Positions 1 to 11,116 of a stretch of DNA of 64,000 nucleotides are shown piece by piece. Both the position numbers and the translations under genes were made by a program. The stretch comes from Bacteroidales bacterium (GTDB taxonomy: Bacteria > Bacteroidota > Bacteroidia > Bacteroidales > PXBB01), in assembly GCA_028698995.1 (NCBI GenBank), contig JAQVVM010000013.1, positions 1 through 64,000 on the forward strand, written 5' to 3'. Positions within the stretch are counted from its first letter, which is position 1. Every line of letters begins with the position of its first letter. Under the pieces are notes generated by a model. That model was not told where the DNA came from and did no database searches. It saw only the letters and a program-made list of their open reading frames with translations.

Positions 1-1212
1 GTCGTGTTGACTTCCCTTAATTTCAGCGATGCCAATACGGGATATGCAGTGGGGTACGATTATAATCATTATGGAAAAATTTATAATACCATAAATGGTG
101 GAGCTAACTGGAATTTGCAAACAATCTTTTGGGACCATGATCTAAAATCAGTTAAATATGCAGATGAAAATACAGTTTATATTGTTGGTTCTAATGGCGC
201 CATTTTAAAAACAATTATAGGCGCAAACTCTACTAGCAACTATGATACATTATGCGAAGGGGCACCGCTTTCTCTTTTCGCATCTACTATTACCGGTGCT
301 ACATACACTTGGTCAGGGCCAAACGGATTTACGTCAACACTGCAAAATCCAACTGTAAGTGGTAATGCTACAGCAGCAATGAGCGGAACATATAGTGTTA
401 CAGCAATAGTAAATGCCTGTACAAGCTTAAACGAAACAACAACGGTATTAGTCAGTACAATTCCGCCCTCTCCAATAGCCAGTAATAACGGACCATTTTG
501 TGAAGGCGCTTCACTTAGTCTTACAGCCTCTGCTATTACAGGTGCCACATACAATTGGACTGGGCCAAACGGATTTACGTCAACGCAGCAAAATCCCACG
601 GTAAGCAGTAATGCTACTGCAGGTATGAGCGGAACTTATAGTGTCTCAGCAATAGTAAATGCCTGCGAAAGCTTAAACGATACAACAACGGTATTGGTTA
701 ATTTAATGCCGCCGCCACCTGTAGCTGGAAATAATGGACCTGTTGTGGTTGGTTCTACTTTAACACTTTCTGCGTCACTAATTTCTGGAGCTACCTATTC
801 GTGGACAGGACCTAATGGTTTTACTTCAACTGAGCAAAACCCCACTGTTAGCACAAATACAACGCTTGCTATGGCTGGTAATTATGAGGTAACTGCCACT
901 GTGAATGGATGTACGGGTCTTGCAGGAACTACTTTAGTGTTAATAGATTCAATTGTTGGCATAACAGATATGATGACTAAATCGTCAATAAATATATTCC
1001 CGAATCCAGCTTCAGAAATCATTTCGATTGTTTCTCCTGAAATGCAAAAACTAAAAATTCAAGTTTACAACACGCTAGGAGAGTGTGTTTTACATAGTGA
1101 ATTTGGTAATGGTGAGAATGACATTAATATTAGTTCTTTGTCGAAAGGGATATATATAGTTAGGCTAACAGGTACAGATAGGACATTATTACGAAAACTG
1201 ATTAAGGAATAG
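1..1212 (+). CDS. Secreted protein with BNR/YCF48-like N-terminus, three Ig/PKD-like repeats and T9SS type A sorting domain (5' partial)
   Basis: ORF open to the left edge; repeats 'GATYxWxGPNGFTSTxQNPTVS'; C-term 'NIFPNPASEIISI...GIYIVRLTG...RKLIKE' typical of T9SS CTD. Confidence 0.8.
   Translation, partial: VVLTSLNFSDANTGYAVGYDYNHYGKIYNTINGGANWNLQTIFWDHDLKSVKYADENTVYIVGSNGAILKTIIGANSTSNYDTLCEGAPLSLFASTITGATYTWSGPNGFTSTLQNPTVSGNATAAMSGTYSVTAIVNACTSLNETTTVLVSTIPPSPIASNNGPFCEGASLSLTASAITGATYNWTGPNGFTSTQQNPTVSSNATAGMSGTYSVSAIVNACESLNDTTTVLVNLMPPPPVAGNNGPVVVGSTLTLSASLISGATYSWTGPNGFTSTEQNPTVSTNTTLAMAGNYEVTATVNGCTGLAGTTLVLIDSIVGITDMMTKSSINIFPNPASEIISIVSPEMQKLKIQVYNTLGECVLHSEFGNGENDINISSLSKGIYIVRLTGTDRTLLRKLIKE
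252..960 (+). repeat. Three in-frame tandem repeats of about 246 bp
   Basis: Equivalent sites (ACATACACTTGG / ACATACAATTGG / ACCTATTCGTGG) at 301, 547 and 793, spacing exactly 246 bp. Confidence 0.85.
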
Positions 1213-1498
1213 CTCTACCTTAGGAAAATCAATATAAATGCATCTTTTCATGTTTATTATTGGAAAGAAATGTATATTACTTTTAAAAATCATGCAAAAA
1301 TTGAAGGAAAATCAGCAAATAATGAGTAAAATAAAAATTCTCTTCAATTATAGGAGTTTATAAATAAGAAAGAAGAATTCGTTTTTCTAAAAGTGCTTTA
1401 ATATTTTTTTATACGAGAATATCAAAAGAGTTTTTAATTTTGAGTTGAAAAGGTGCAACCAATTAAAAATGAAATTCAAAAACGAAAATTAGAAAAAA

Positions 1499-1741
1499 AT
1501 GAAAAATAAATTAGACTTAGGCAATGCAATTACAATTGCATTAACATTTATTCTTTTTACACTAGCCCTTTTTTTAACAGGTTTTACTAAATATTTATTG
1601 CTTGAAGCTGGTGTTTTATTGGTTTCTATTAAAATAATATTAATGAGTGCTGCAAATAGAAAGTCAAACAAGGAAATCATAAATAAACTAGATGAAATAA
1701 ATGATAAACTTAAGGATGGCATAAGCAATGGACCCAGTTAA
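1499..1741 (+). CDS. Small hypothetical protein with two hydrophobic segments
   Basis: ORF with hydrophobic stretches and charged C-terminus; the antisense ORF is less plausible. Confidence 0.5.
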   Translation: MKNKLDLGNAITIALTFILFTLALFLTGFTKYLLLEAGVLLVSIKIILMSAANRKSNKEIINKLDEINDKLKDGISNGPS

Positions 1742-1777
1742 TTCAGATTGATGTCAAATAATTACAAAAAAAATGAG

Positions 1778-2521
1778 ATGAGAAAAATACTCTTTTCACT
1801 GCTTATAGCATGTATGTTTTTGGGGGGGGCATCATCCATGAAAGCCCAGACAATTATTGATCTTGAGGCAGGTGCTGTTTTTACAGGTTATAATAATGTA
1901 CGCATTCCGGGTGATGAGGGTACGCTATTTTCTTTAAAAGACGATCTGATGCCTAAAACAGAATTTTTCTACCGGATAAGGGCGAATTACACAATAAAAT
2001 CGCGTCATACATTTTCTGCACTGTTTGCGCCTCTCGAAATTAAATCAGAAGGCAGTGTACCGTATGATATTAACTTTCAGGGGGTTGTATTTCCTGCAAA
2101 TACTAAAATTTTCGGCACTTATAAATTCAATTCTTACAGGCTTACATACCGGTACAGTATTGTACAAAAACCCAAGTTTGAGTTTGGTTTAGGCTTGACT
2201 GCAAAAATCAGAGATGCTAAAATTGCACTTTCAACTCCCGGATTAGCTTCTGAGAAAGTTAATGTGGGATTTGTTCCCATTATTAATTTTAGACTTTTTT
2301 GGCAGATTAAAGATAAATTTGGACTTCTTCTGGATGGTGATGCACTTGCCGCTCCACAAGGTAGGGCCGAAGATGTTTCTATTGCTGCTACATATAAGCT
2401 CTCCGAGAAACTTTGTTTTAGGGCAGGATACCGTATTCTTGAAGGAGGTGCTGATAATGATGAAGTTTATAATTTTGCATTATTACATTATACTGCTCTT
2501 GGTCTTTCAATAAACTTTTAA
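1778..2521 (+). CDS. Outer-membrane beta-barrel-like protein with signal peptide
   Basis: Start at 'MRKILFSLLIACMFLGGASSMKAQ'; alternating beta-rich sequence ending 'LGLSINF'. Confidence 0.6.
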   Translation: MRKILFSLLIACMFLGGASSMKAQTIIDLEAGAVFTGYNNVRIPGDEGTLFSLKDDLMPKTEFFYRIRANYTIKSRHTFSALFAPLEIKSEGSVPYDINFQGVVFPANTKIFGTYKFNSYRLTYRYSIVQKPKFEFGLGLTAKIRDAKIALSTPGLASEKVNVGFVPIINFRLFWQIKDKFGLLLDGDALAAPQGRAEDVSIAATYKLSEKLCFRAGYRILEGGADNDEVYNFALLHYTALGLSINF

Positions 2522-2539
2522 TTTTAATTGTGCAAATAT

Positions 2540-2992
2540 ATGGGTACTGAAACCAATATAAAAAAATATATCGAAGATGTTTTTCAAACCAATAATCTGG
2601 CAGTGCTGGCCACAGAGGGTAATGGTCAGCCACACGCCAGTTTAGTTGCTGTTACGCCAATAGATGGTTTTGTGCATCTTTTTTTTGCAACCTACCGCAG
2701 CACTCGTAAATACAATAACCTCATTAGTAATGAAAAGGTCGCCATTTTATTTGAAAAAAGATATATCAACAATCTAAATCAACACGAAATTACTGCATTA
2801 ACAGCCTTTGGTGTTGCTAAGGAAGTTGATAAAGATGTCTATGATATGGCTATAAAAGCACATCTGACAAAACATCCGGAGCAAGATGAATTTCTTTTAT
2901 CAGAAGATTGTGCTGTTTTTCTGGTTTATGTAAACGCATATCAGTTAGTGTTAGGAATAAATGATGTTAAATGGTGGCATATTATAAATTAA
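2540..2992 (+). CDS. Pyridoxamine 5'-phosphate oxidase family protein
   Basis: 'NNLAVLATEGNGQPHASLVAVTPIDGFVHLFFATYRSTRKYNNLISNEKVAILF' pattern. Confidence 0.75.
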   Translation: MGTETNIKKYIEDVFQTNNLAVLATEGNGQPHASLVAVTPIDGFVHLFFATYRSTRKYNNLISNEKVAILFEKRYINNLNQHEITALTAFGVAKEVDKDVYDMAIKAHLTKHPEQDEFLLSEDCAVFLVYVNAYQLVLGINDVKWWHIIN

Positions 2993-3004
2993 ATATAAAA
3001 TACA

Positions 3005-3478
3005 ATGTCAAAATCTCAAATTATTAAGCTTATGTTGTCTATTATTTTACCTTTGGGAATAGGAGCAATTGCAGGAATGTTTACTTCGGAAGCAGTACCT
3101 GATTGGTATGCAACACTTAACAGACCATCTTTCAATCCGCCCAATTGGTTGTTCGGACCGGTGTGGACCACCCTTTACTTAATTATGGGGGTTTCTTTGT
3201 TTTTGATATGGAATCAGAAAAAAAGCACTGAACGAAAAATTGCAATTGGAGTTTTTCTATTGCAACTGACACTAAATTTTGCTTGGAGTTTTATCTTTTT
3301 CTACTTCAATATGATTGGCTTGGCCCTTATTGAAATTGTATTATTATGGATTAGTATTTTTATGATGCTTGTTTTATTTTACAAAATCAAACCTATAGCT
3401 GCATACATCAATATACCATATTTACTATGGGTAACTTTTGCGACTGTACTTAACGCCAGTTATTATTTCCTAAATTGA
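3005..3478 (+). CDS. tspO: TspO/MBR family protein
   Basis: 'WYATLNRPSFNPPNWLFGPVWTTLYLIMGVSLFLIW' signature, five hydrophobic segments. Confidence 0.9.
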   Translation: MSKSQIIKLMLSIILPLGIGAIAGMFTSEAVPDWYATLNRPSFNPPNWLFGPVWTTLYLIMGVSLFLIWNQKKSTERKIAIGVFLLQLTLNFAWSFIFFYFNMIGLALIEIVLLWISIFMMLVLFYKIKPIAAYINIPYLLWVTFATVLNASYYFLN

Positions 3479-3628
3479 AGATAATTTCTACAGAGAAAAT
3501 AATTTATATTCGAAAATATGATATATTTGAGTGTAAATTTTGATTTGAGCGCATTTAAGAAATTATAAGTACTTGAAAGTGTTTAGGTTTAATAATTTAA
3601 AAATAATAAAATCTATTATCTTTACTGC

Positions 3629-4522
3629 ATGAATATAGTTAGCACCTTCTTTTTCTTAATAATAGTGGGTTTAATTAGTATAATGCCATATTTTATGATG
3701 TATTTATTTTCTGATTTTCTGCGAATTATCGTAAGAAACATAGTTAGATACAGAATAGATATTATTGTTGCCAATCTTAAACGAGCATTCCCCGAAAAGA
3801 CAGAGCAAGAGATAGCTATTATTGAAAAAAAAACCTACAAGCATCTTATAGACAATATTGTAGAGGGCGTAAAAGCATTTACGATGCCTAAAAAAACTAT
3901 CATTAAGAGGCATAAACTTTTAAATCCTGAGTTATTAGACAGTTTTTACAAGAATAACATAAGTATTATTGGAGTAACCGGACATTATAATAATTGGGAA
4001 TGGGGCAGTTTGTCGGCAAGTTTACAAACAAATTATAATGTAGCAGCATTTTACAAGCCAGTAAAAAGTAAGTTTATAGATAGCATATTAAAGAAAAGCA
4101 GATCGCGATGTGGAACAGATTTAGTTTCTATTTACGAGACAAGTAAAACATTTGAGACGAACCGCAATAAACCTTATGTATATTTAATGGCCTCTGACCA
4201 GAGCCCATCTAAAAGAGAGTTAAAAAATGCCTATTGGATAGATTTTCTTGGAATAAAAACTGCTTTTTTGCATGGGGTTGAGAAACATTCGAAAAACTAT
4301 AATTACCCTGTTGTATATATTGATATTCAGAAAATAAAACGTGGTTATTACGAAGTGGAACTTTCTATTCTAACTGATAATCCACAGTCGCTCGAAGAAG
4401 GAGAGTTAACAAAAAGATATGCCAACAAACTTGAATCGATTATACGAAAAGAGCCAGAAAACTGGCTTTGGTCTCATAAAAGATGGAAACATAATGACGA
4501 AGAATACCAAAATAAAATTTAG
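3629..4522 (+). CDS. LpxL/HtrB-like lysophospholipid acyltransferase
   Basis: 'GVTGHYNNWEWGSL' HxxxxE/D-type motif, 'SDQSPS' motif, 'WLWSHKRWK' C-term. Confidence 0.85.
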   Translation: MNIVSTFFFLIIVGLISIMPYFMMYLFSDFLRIIVRNIVRYRIDIIVANLKRAFPEKTEQEIAIIEKKTYKHLIDNIVEGVKAFTMPKKTIIKRHKLLNPELLDSFYKNNISIIGVTGHYNNWEWGSLSASLQTNYNVAAFYKPVKSKFIDSILKKSRSRCGTDLVSIYETSKTFETNRNKPYVYLMASDQSPSKRELKNAYWIDFLGIKTAFLHGVEKHSKNYNYPVVYIDIQKIKRGYYEVELSILTDNPQSLEEGELTKRYANKLESIIRKEPENWLWSHKRWKHNDEEYQNKI

Positions 4523-4553
4523 TTTATTTAAATATTAAAACTTTATAAATAAT

Positions 4554-6338
4554 ATGATTGAAAAGCATTTAGCACACATCATTACCAATAGGGCAAAAAA
4601 ATATGGAAGTCGCGAGGCTTATCGTGTTAAAACTGATGGTGTTTATAAGTCTGTTTCTTGGTTAACATTTAAAGAAAAAATAGATTGTATAACTAAATTT
4701 CTTATTTCGGAAGGCATAGGCACTTTAGATAACATAGGAATTTACAGCGAAAATTATCCTGAATGGACAATCTGCGATTACGGAATATTATCGGCAAGGG
4801 CTGTAGTAGTACCAATTTATGCAACATCTACATACAGCCAAGTTGCCTATATTGTGGAGGAAACCGAAATGCAAATAATGTGCGTTGGCGATCAATTACA
4901 ATTAAACAACGCAATTAAGGCGCTCGATAAAACCAAATCATTAAAAAAGATTATAACATTTAATTGTCCCGAGAGCGATGATGATAGAATTATTTCTATT
5001 AAAAATATATATAGCTTAGAGTTTGATAATAAAATAATTGAGACAAAAGAAAAACAGTTTTCTGAGGCCTCTTATGACGATTTAGCAACAATAATTTACA
5101 CCTCCGGAACTACAGGAATTCCAAAAGGCGTCTTACTAAATCATAGTAATTTCATTAAACTTTTCGAAATACACAACGACCGCCTCGATTTAGGTGAAAA
5201 AGATATTTCTGTGGCATTTTTACCCTTAAGTCATGCCTTCGAAAGAGCCTGGACATATTACGTTTTTTATAGAGGGGCAATAAATGTTTTTAATGTAAAT
5301 CCAAAAGAAATCATACATGTGCTTCCACAGATTAGACCAACAGTTATGTGCGCTGTGCCTCGGTTTTTCGAAAAAACATACGATGGAATTACGCAGGCTC
5401 TAAATGGGTGGAGCAAAATAAAACAAAACATTTTTAATTGGTCGTTAAATGTTGGATTAGAATATATAGAATATCAAAAAGATTCTAAAAATCCACCTTT
5501 AATTCTAAATATAAAAAGGTGTATTGCCAATGCGTTGGTAATGAAAAAAATACGTCAGATATTTGGAGGAAACATTAAATTTATGCCTTGTGCTGGTGCC
5601 GCTATAGATCCGGAAATTTTAAAGTTTTTCCATGCCATGGGAATATTTGTTAATTACGGATATGGCGCTACGGAAACTACGGCCACAGTTTCTTGTATGA
5701 AAACAGACAAATACGATTTCGTAAACTCTGGCAGTATAATGCCAGATGTAGAAGTGAAAATTAACCCTTCTGATGGTATGATTTTAATAAAAGGGGAAAC
5801 AGTTTTTAAAGGTTATTACAAAAAACCTAAAGAAACCGAAGAATGCCTTATTGATGGATGGTACTACTCGGGAGATCTGGGTCTCATTCCAAAAGAAGGA
5901 ACTCTTTTAATGCAGGAAAGATTAAAAGATATTATTAAAACATCTACAGGTAAATATATATCTCCACAGAAAATTGAACTTATTCTTTCTAGAAGTAGTT
6001 TTATAGAACAGCTTTGTGTAATTGGCGACAACAGAAAACACTTAACAGCTCTAATTGTTCCCGCTTTTGAAAAAATAAAAAAGCTAACTCAACTACAAGA
6101 CATCGAATTTTCCGACAACAAAGCCCTTATTTCAAGCCCGTTAGTTAAAGAAATAATTCAAAAAGAAATTAATGAGCTACAGGCCGAATTACCATCTTAC
6201 GAAAAAGTAGCTAAATTCAGCTTACTTCCGGAAGCATTTACCATAGATAATACAATGCTGACCAATTCTTTAAAAATCAGAAGAAAGCAGGTGAATATCG
6301 AGTATGCAGATTTAATTAAAGAAATGTACACACCCTAA
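4554..6338 (+). CDS. AMP-dependent long-chain acyl-CoA ligase
   Basis: 'IIYTSGTTGIPKGVLLNHSN', 'YGATETT', 'GWYYSGDLG' motifs. Confidence 0.9.
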   Translation: MIEKHLAHIITNRAKKYGSREAYRVKTDGVYKSVSWLTFKEKIDCITKFLISEGIGTLDNIGIYSENYPEWTICDYGILSARAVVVPIYATSTYSQVAYIVEETEMQIMCVGDQLQLNNAIKALDKTKSLKKIITFNCPESDDDRIISIKNIYSLEFDNKIIETKEKQFSEASYDDLATIIYTSGTTGIPKGVLLNHSNFIKLFEIHNDRLDLGEKDISVAFLPLSHAFERAWTYYVFYRGAINVFNVNPKEIIHVLPQIRPTVMCAVPRFFEKTYDGITQALNGWSKIKQNIFNWSLNVGLEYIEYQKDSKNPPLILNIKRCIANALVMKKIRQIFGGNIKFMPCAGAAIDPEILKFFHAMGIFVNYGYGATETTATVSCMKTDKYDFVNSGSIMPDVEVKINPSDGMILIKGETVFKGYYKKPKETEECLIDGWYYSGDLGLIPKEGTLLMQERLKDIIKTSTGKYISPQKIELILSRSSFIEQLCVIGDNRKHLTALIVPAFEKIKKLTQLQDIEFSDNKALISSPLVKEIIQKEINELQAELPSYEKVAKFSLLPEAFTIDNTMLTNSLKIRRKQVNIEYADLIKEMYTP

Positions 6339-6619
6339 CATAAAAATATTTTTTCTTAGTTGGAGATATTTTTTTATATTATAAAAGTGGCTTTTGCATT
6401 TTCAGACAGCCATTTGCACAATAGCGGGTAAAAATATATTTGATGGTTTTGATTAATTTATTATCTTTGGGTGTGATTTGATAGGACAGTGCAAGCAAAG
6501 CGACCCACTAAATGCTGTGCTCAATCCTTAGCATTTATTGTAAAAAAAGACCTCAGACTTTAAGAAAGAAAAAAAATCATAACTTTGAAGAAAAACGACA
6601 AAATAGAAGAGAATTATTG

Positions 6620-7501
6620 ATGAGTAACACAAAAATATCCATTCGTTTCTTTGACGACCGCGAAGTACGAGCTATTTGGGATGAAGAAAATGCCAAATGG
6701 TGGTTTTCGGTCTTGGATATTGTTGCTGTGCTTACCGACCAAAATGACTATACTAAGACCCGCAATTATTGGAAATATCTTAAAGCAAAGTTAAAGAAAG
6801 AAAATAGCCAAGTGGTTAGTGCTACTACCCAGTTGAAATTTTATGCACCAGACGGGAAAAGACGTTTTGCTGATATGTTGGATTACAACGGCATAGTTGC
6901 ATTGGGTAAAGAGTTCCCCGGGAAAAAAGCAAATCGATTTATTGAATGGTTCACCTACAGTGATGAGAGTATAGACAGGAAGAGTAAAACAAAAGCGTAT
7001 GCCTTATTTGAAAGTTCGTTTATCGAAAACATTGAAGTTGGTACAGCCAAAGGCTTGCAACAAATTCACGCGTATTTGTTTGGAGGACTGTACGATTTTG
7101 CGGGACAAATCAGGCAAAAGAATATTTCAAAAGGAGTTTTTCAATTTGCTGTATCACGCTTTTTAGGTGACACATTAAAGCACATAGAAACAATGCCTGA
7201 AAATACATTTGACGAAATTGCAGACAAATATATTGAAATGAACATTGCACACCCTTTTATGGAAGGTAATGGCAGAAGCACACGAATATGGTTGGATTTG
7301 ATGCTCAAAAAACGCCTTAAAAAATGCGTTGATTGGAGTAAAATAAGTAAGCGAGACTATATGAATGCAATGATGCTAAGTCCAACAAAAAGTAATACGC
7401 TCAAGACTCTACTGAACTATGCACTCACTAACAAAATTAATGACCGTGAAATGTTTATGAAAGGGATTGACTATTCCTATTACTATGAAGAAAATGATTA
7501 A
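6620..7501 (+). CDS. Fic family protein with BRO/antirepressor-like N-terminal region
   Basis: Fic motif '[12 protein letters not shown]'; N-term '[30 protein letters not shown]' resembles phage antirepressor/BRO-N. Confidence 0.8.
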   Translation: MSNTKISIRFFDDREVRAIWDEENAKWWFSVLDIVAVLTDQNDYTKTRNYWKYLKAKLKKENSQVVSATTQLKFYAPDGKRRFADMLDYNGIVALGKEFPGKKANRFIEWFTYSDESIDRKSKTKAYALFESSFIENIEVGTAKGLQQIHAYLFGGLYDFAGQIRQKNISKGVFQFAVSRFLGDTLKHIETMPENTFDEIADKYIEMNIAHPFMEGNGRSTRIWLDLMLKKRLKKCVDWSKISKRDYMNAMMLSPTKSNTLKTLLNYALTNKINDREMFMKGIDYSYYYEEND

Positions 7502-7656
7502 ACGATAAAAACAACAAAACGCTCATTGAGTTTCCCGACCTATGGAAGAAAGAATTAAGGAATAAAATCACACGTAAAAAATTCCTTTAGTAAACAATAT
7601 TTTTATCATTATTTCTATTAATTTTATGCCACTATTTATCGTAAATTAATTGTCTT

Positions 7657-10125
7657 TTGATGAACAGAATTTTTGTAAGCATTACCTTATTTTTTATAAT
7701 TGTTTCATTTCAATTATCGGGACAAAATTCGGAAGCATTAAATTGTTTCACTATTGATTTTTACACGGATACACTATATACAGAGACACTCAATGCTGAT
7801 GGGCAATACAACTGCTTCAACATCAACAATGCCATATCTTCTGAGGGACTTGAAAGTTTCTTTTCAGGCATTAATAATAAAGACAGTGTCATCAAAATAA
7901 GTATCAACAACTTTACCGGCAATACGTTACCGACAAACCTCAACCTTTTTAAAAACCTCACATGCATTTCAATTGGAAGCTGCCCGAATCTTAAATTTAA
8001 TAAATTGTTCCGACAGCTAAGACAATTAAACAATTTGAAATATCTGGAACTTGATGATAACGAAAGTGCTGAAATTCACTCTTCCATAAAATTTCTTGTA
8101 TATCTTGAATCATTAACAATAAGAAACTACGATTTAATTGAAGCCGACAAGCTTCTTAAAAATTTGATTGGGTTACCACGTCTGAAAAATCTGACAATTG
8201 CTTCTACGGGTCGTTTGGAATTAAGCCCTGATGCTGTTATGCCTAAAGGCCTGATTTCACTGGACCTTTCCGACAACTGGATAGGCTTTATACCTGAAGA
8301 TATTTCACAAATTTCATCATTGCAAAATTTAATATTGAATGACAACAATTTCCGAAATGCCGATCATATAATTCCTGTTATCGAGAAACTTTCTTTACAT
8401 TCACTTGCCGTTTCCTGCTACAATATTCGGGATTCTCTGTATTACGTAAAAGCTTTCCCCGAAGTTGAATTAAATCTTAACATCTATCGCGATTTTCAGC
8501 AATCTGCTGCCTTCCGGAATATCAGAAAAGATGAAGATAGAATTCCATTTATTTCTAACTATTATGCCTCAACTATCAGGCCTCTGATTGGCGACCCACA
8601 GATTGAACGTCAGAGTTACACCCTTGAGCCGCAAAAAAGCCACAACCTGCTTTATACTTCAGGAACCACCATCAGTATCCCTGATAGTGCATTTACAGAT
8701 CGTGAAGGTCATATCATTGATAAAAATATCACCCTTTATTACAGAGAATTCAGAGATGTTGTTGACATTTTAGCTAACGGACTATCTATGCAATATGACA
8801 GTGCTGGACATCCGTATTTTTTCACTACCGGAGGCATGTTTGAAATATTTGCACTCTCCGAAAATCAGGAAGTTTTCCTGAGGCCTGAAGCAAAAATTCT
8901 TATTGATTTCTCCTCTATTGATACAGGAACTGACTTTAACCTTTATAGTCTCAATAGAAATTCAGGAAACTGGGAATTTACTTCTACCCTAACAAACAAC
9001 ATCAGAATTGTTGATATTAATACAAGTGCAGCATACAGATTATACAATGAACTGCTGAGAGCAGATTTTGACACCTTGGATTTCGAAAATAGATATGCTG
9101 ACACTACGTATGCAAGGACAACAAAAATTCCTATTCAGTTTTACACCGGAAAACAAAAATCGGGCATTACATATTTTAAACTAAAAAGAGCTCATAAGTT
9201 TGTAAAAAACAGGGACGTTAAAAAAATGCCGACCTTCTTATTTGAACTGCCTGATTTTTCAACATTCAGAGAATTAAATACTTACAGACCTTATGCATGG
9301 ACTTATGTCGGAAACCTATCGAAAAGAGAATTTGCAAGAACCTTTATCACCAGAAAAAAATGGACAGATGTACGTATCAGTTATCTGCAAACGGAGAATT
9401 TATTTGAAATAGAAATTAAAAGTCCCCATGAATTTATAACATTTAAAGCATTTCCTGTTCGGGCCAATTTTACTACAGAAACAACAAAATACGAAAAACT
9501 ATACTCACGACTTGATAGCCGTTACAATAAAGCACTTCTCAAAATTCAGACAAAATTCGACAGAAACATCTCTAAATCAATTATTAAACGTCAAAAACAA
9601 GTTTGGGATAGAATATATGAACTGATGACACCCGAGGAAAAAGCCATGTCGCATGAAGAATGGATGGCTTATGCAAGAAGACGCCTTTCTGCTGAAAGAG
9701 ACAGCATTGACAATGCACAGTTTAGCATCTATAATGCCATGCGAAGTTTTGAAATTGGTGGTTTCGGAATCTGGAATATTGACAAAATAAACGATATCAG
9801 AAATCCTGTTCTGGTACATCCCCTATTTGAAGATGCCTTTAACAACCAAATACAATACTCAACACTATATGTTGTTGACAAACCCAACAACAGTATTTAT
9901 TCATATTCTGCTCATGAAGACACGCCCGTAGTTATTGACGGATTATCTGAAACAGCTTTTTTTGTTACAACTGAAAACGGTATGGTGGCAATTGTTGACA
10001 AAACCACCCTGAAAAATACACTTTCAAATTTTTCTACAAACAACAGATACACCTTCACGGCCTATGAAGTTGACCCCATGTTATTGACAACAGCTGAATT
10101 GAGAAGACTATTAGGTTTTGATTAA
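7657..10125 (+). CDS. Large exported protein with leucine-rich-repeat-like N-terminal half
   Basis: Signal-like N-term; 'LKYLELDDN', 'LISLDLSDNWIGFIPEDISQISSLQNLILNDNNF' LRR pattern. Confidence 0.65.
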   Translation: MMNRIFVSITLFFIIVSFQLSGQNSEALNCFTIDFYTDTLYTETLNADGQYNCFNINNAISSEGLESFFSGINNKDSVIKISINNFTGNTLPTNLNLFKNLTCISIGSCPNLKFNKLFRQLRQLNNLKYLELDDNESAEIHSSIKFLVYLESLTIRNYDLIEADKLLKNLIGLPRLKNLTIASTGRLELSPDAVMPKGLISLDLSDNWIGFIPEDISQISSLQNLILNDNNFRNADHIIPVIEKLSLHSLAVSCYNIRDSLYYVKAFPEVELNLNIYRDFQQSAAFRNIRKDEDRIPFISNYYASTIRPLIGDPQIERQSYTLEPQKSHNLLYTSGTTISIPDSAFTDREGHIIDKNITLYYREFRDVVDILANGLSMQYDSAGHPYFFTTGGMFEIFALSENQEVFLRPEAKILIDFSSIDTGTDFNLYSLNRNSGNWEFTSTLTNNIRIVDINTSAAYRLYNELLRADFDTLDFENRYADTTYARTTKIPIQFYTGKQKSGITYFKLKRAHKFVKNRDVKKMPTFLFELPDFSTFRELNTYRPYAWTYVGNLSKREFARTFITRKKWTDVRISYLQTENLFEIEIKSPHEFITFKAFPVRANFTTETTKYEKLYSRLDSRYNKALLKIQTKFDRNISKSIIKRQKQVWDRIYELMTPEEKAMSHEEWMAYARRRLSAERDSIDNAQFSIYNAMRSFEIGGFGIWNIDKINDIRNPVLVHPLFEDAFNNQIQYSTLYVVDKPNNSIYSYSAHEDTPVVIDGLSETAFFVTTENGMVAIVDKTTLKNTLSNFSTNNRYTFTAYEVDPMLLTTAELRRLLGFD

Positions 10126-10135
10126 TATTATTGAC

Positions 10136-10429
10136 ATGAAATTATCTTCAATAAAAGAACAGAATATTTTTGACAGCCTAATCGATGGGCTCATTATTTG
10201 TAAAAACAAATTCTCAGAAAAAAATCTGTTGGACGAAGGTTTTTCTTTTGTAAACTTCTATGAATTTAAAAACTTTGCAGGTAATCAGGTTGAATTAGAA
10301 ATTTTTGAAAAAGCTGCCATGCGTATCGTTTTTTGCACAGTAACTGTCTGCACGGCTAGCGAGGGAGACTTGTGTTATAGCACCATTTATGCTTCCCCTG
10401 AATTTATTAAAAATAGCCAAGACTCATAA
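10136..10429 (+). CDS. Hypothetical protein
   Basis: ORF immediately downstream of the LRR gene, same strand. Confidence 0.5.
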   Translation: MKLSSIKEQNIFDSLIDGLIICKNKFSEKNLLDEGFSFVNFYEFKNFAGNQVELEIFEKAAMRIVFCTVTVCTASEGDLCYSTIYASPEFIKNSQDS

Positions 10430-10435
10430 ATAGTA

Positions 10436-10993
10436 TTATTCCCTATTTGTCATATGGATGTACCTCTCCCTTGTATGAACGAGGTCTTCAATTTCAATTG
10501 CCATGTGGGCATTCACCTGTACGGCCATAGGGTAAACATATAACATCGTTTCATTAAGATAGGATTTCATTTTCTCAGGCCTTATCACATTGGGATGCAT
10601 ATCTGTAAGATTACTTATTCTGTCAGCCACTTTCAAAATTTTTGCTTTTTCAGAACCTCTTTCAAGAAGTCGTTTGAGGTAATCACTCTTGCATTCCGTT
10701 GGTGATTTAGTGACCTCATCAACAAGTGACATAACATCATAACCATCAGAGTCGATAGCTATTATTAAGTTTCGGTCAGAATCAGGTATATCTTCAAACA
10801 AATCATGAATCAATGAAGCTTTTAGTAATACAGTATTTGTAAAATGATAGTCAATTAAAATGGCAAAAGTAGCCATCATGTGTCGGAATTGGTTGCCACC
10901 CACTTTTCGGGGCATGCCAATAAGGGCTGTAGCTTTCTGGATGTATGGGGCAACAACCATGCGCACCAATTCATCTTTAGCATTATCATCCAT
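10436..10993 (-). CDS. HD-domain phosphohydrolase (RelA/SpoT HD-like)
   Basis: 'ASLIHDLFEDIP' (HD) and 'KILKVADRISNLTDMHP' motifs. Confidence 0.75.
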   Translation of the reverse strand: MDDNAKDELVRMVVAPYIQKATALIGMPRKVGGNQFRHMMATFAILIDYHFTNTVLLKASLIHDLFEDIPDSDRNLIIAIDSDGYDVMSLVDEVTKSPTECKSDYLKRLLERGSEKAKILKVADRISNLTDMHPNVIRPEKMKSYLNETMLYVYPMAVQVNAHMAIEIEDLVHTRERYIHMTNRE

Positions 10994-11116
10994 AAATTAA
11001 GTTTTTTCAAAATTAAAAAAAAATAAAATAATAAACAACAACTGACGTTTAATGCCTGAAAAAAAAGTAATTAAATTTATCTTTTTTTATATCTAAAAAA
11101 TACTTACTTTTGCACC

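Noticed and set aside
240-599. Minus-strand ORF of 119 aa with repeats
   Set aside because: Antisense to the Ig-like repeat gene; repetition comes from the sense-strand repeats.
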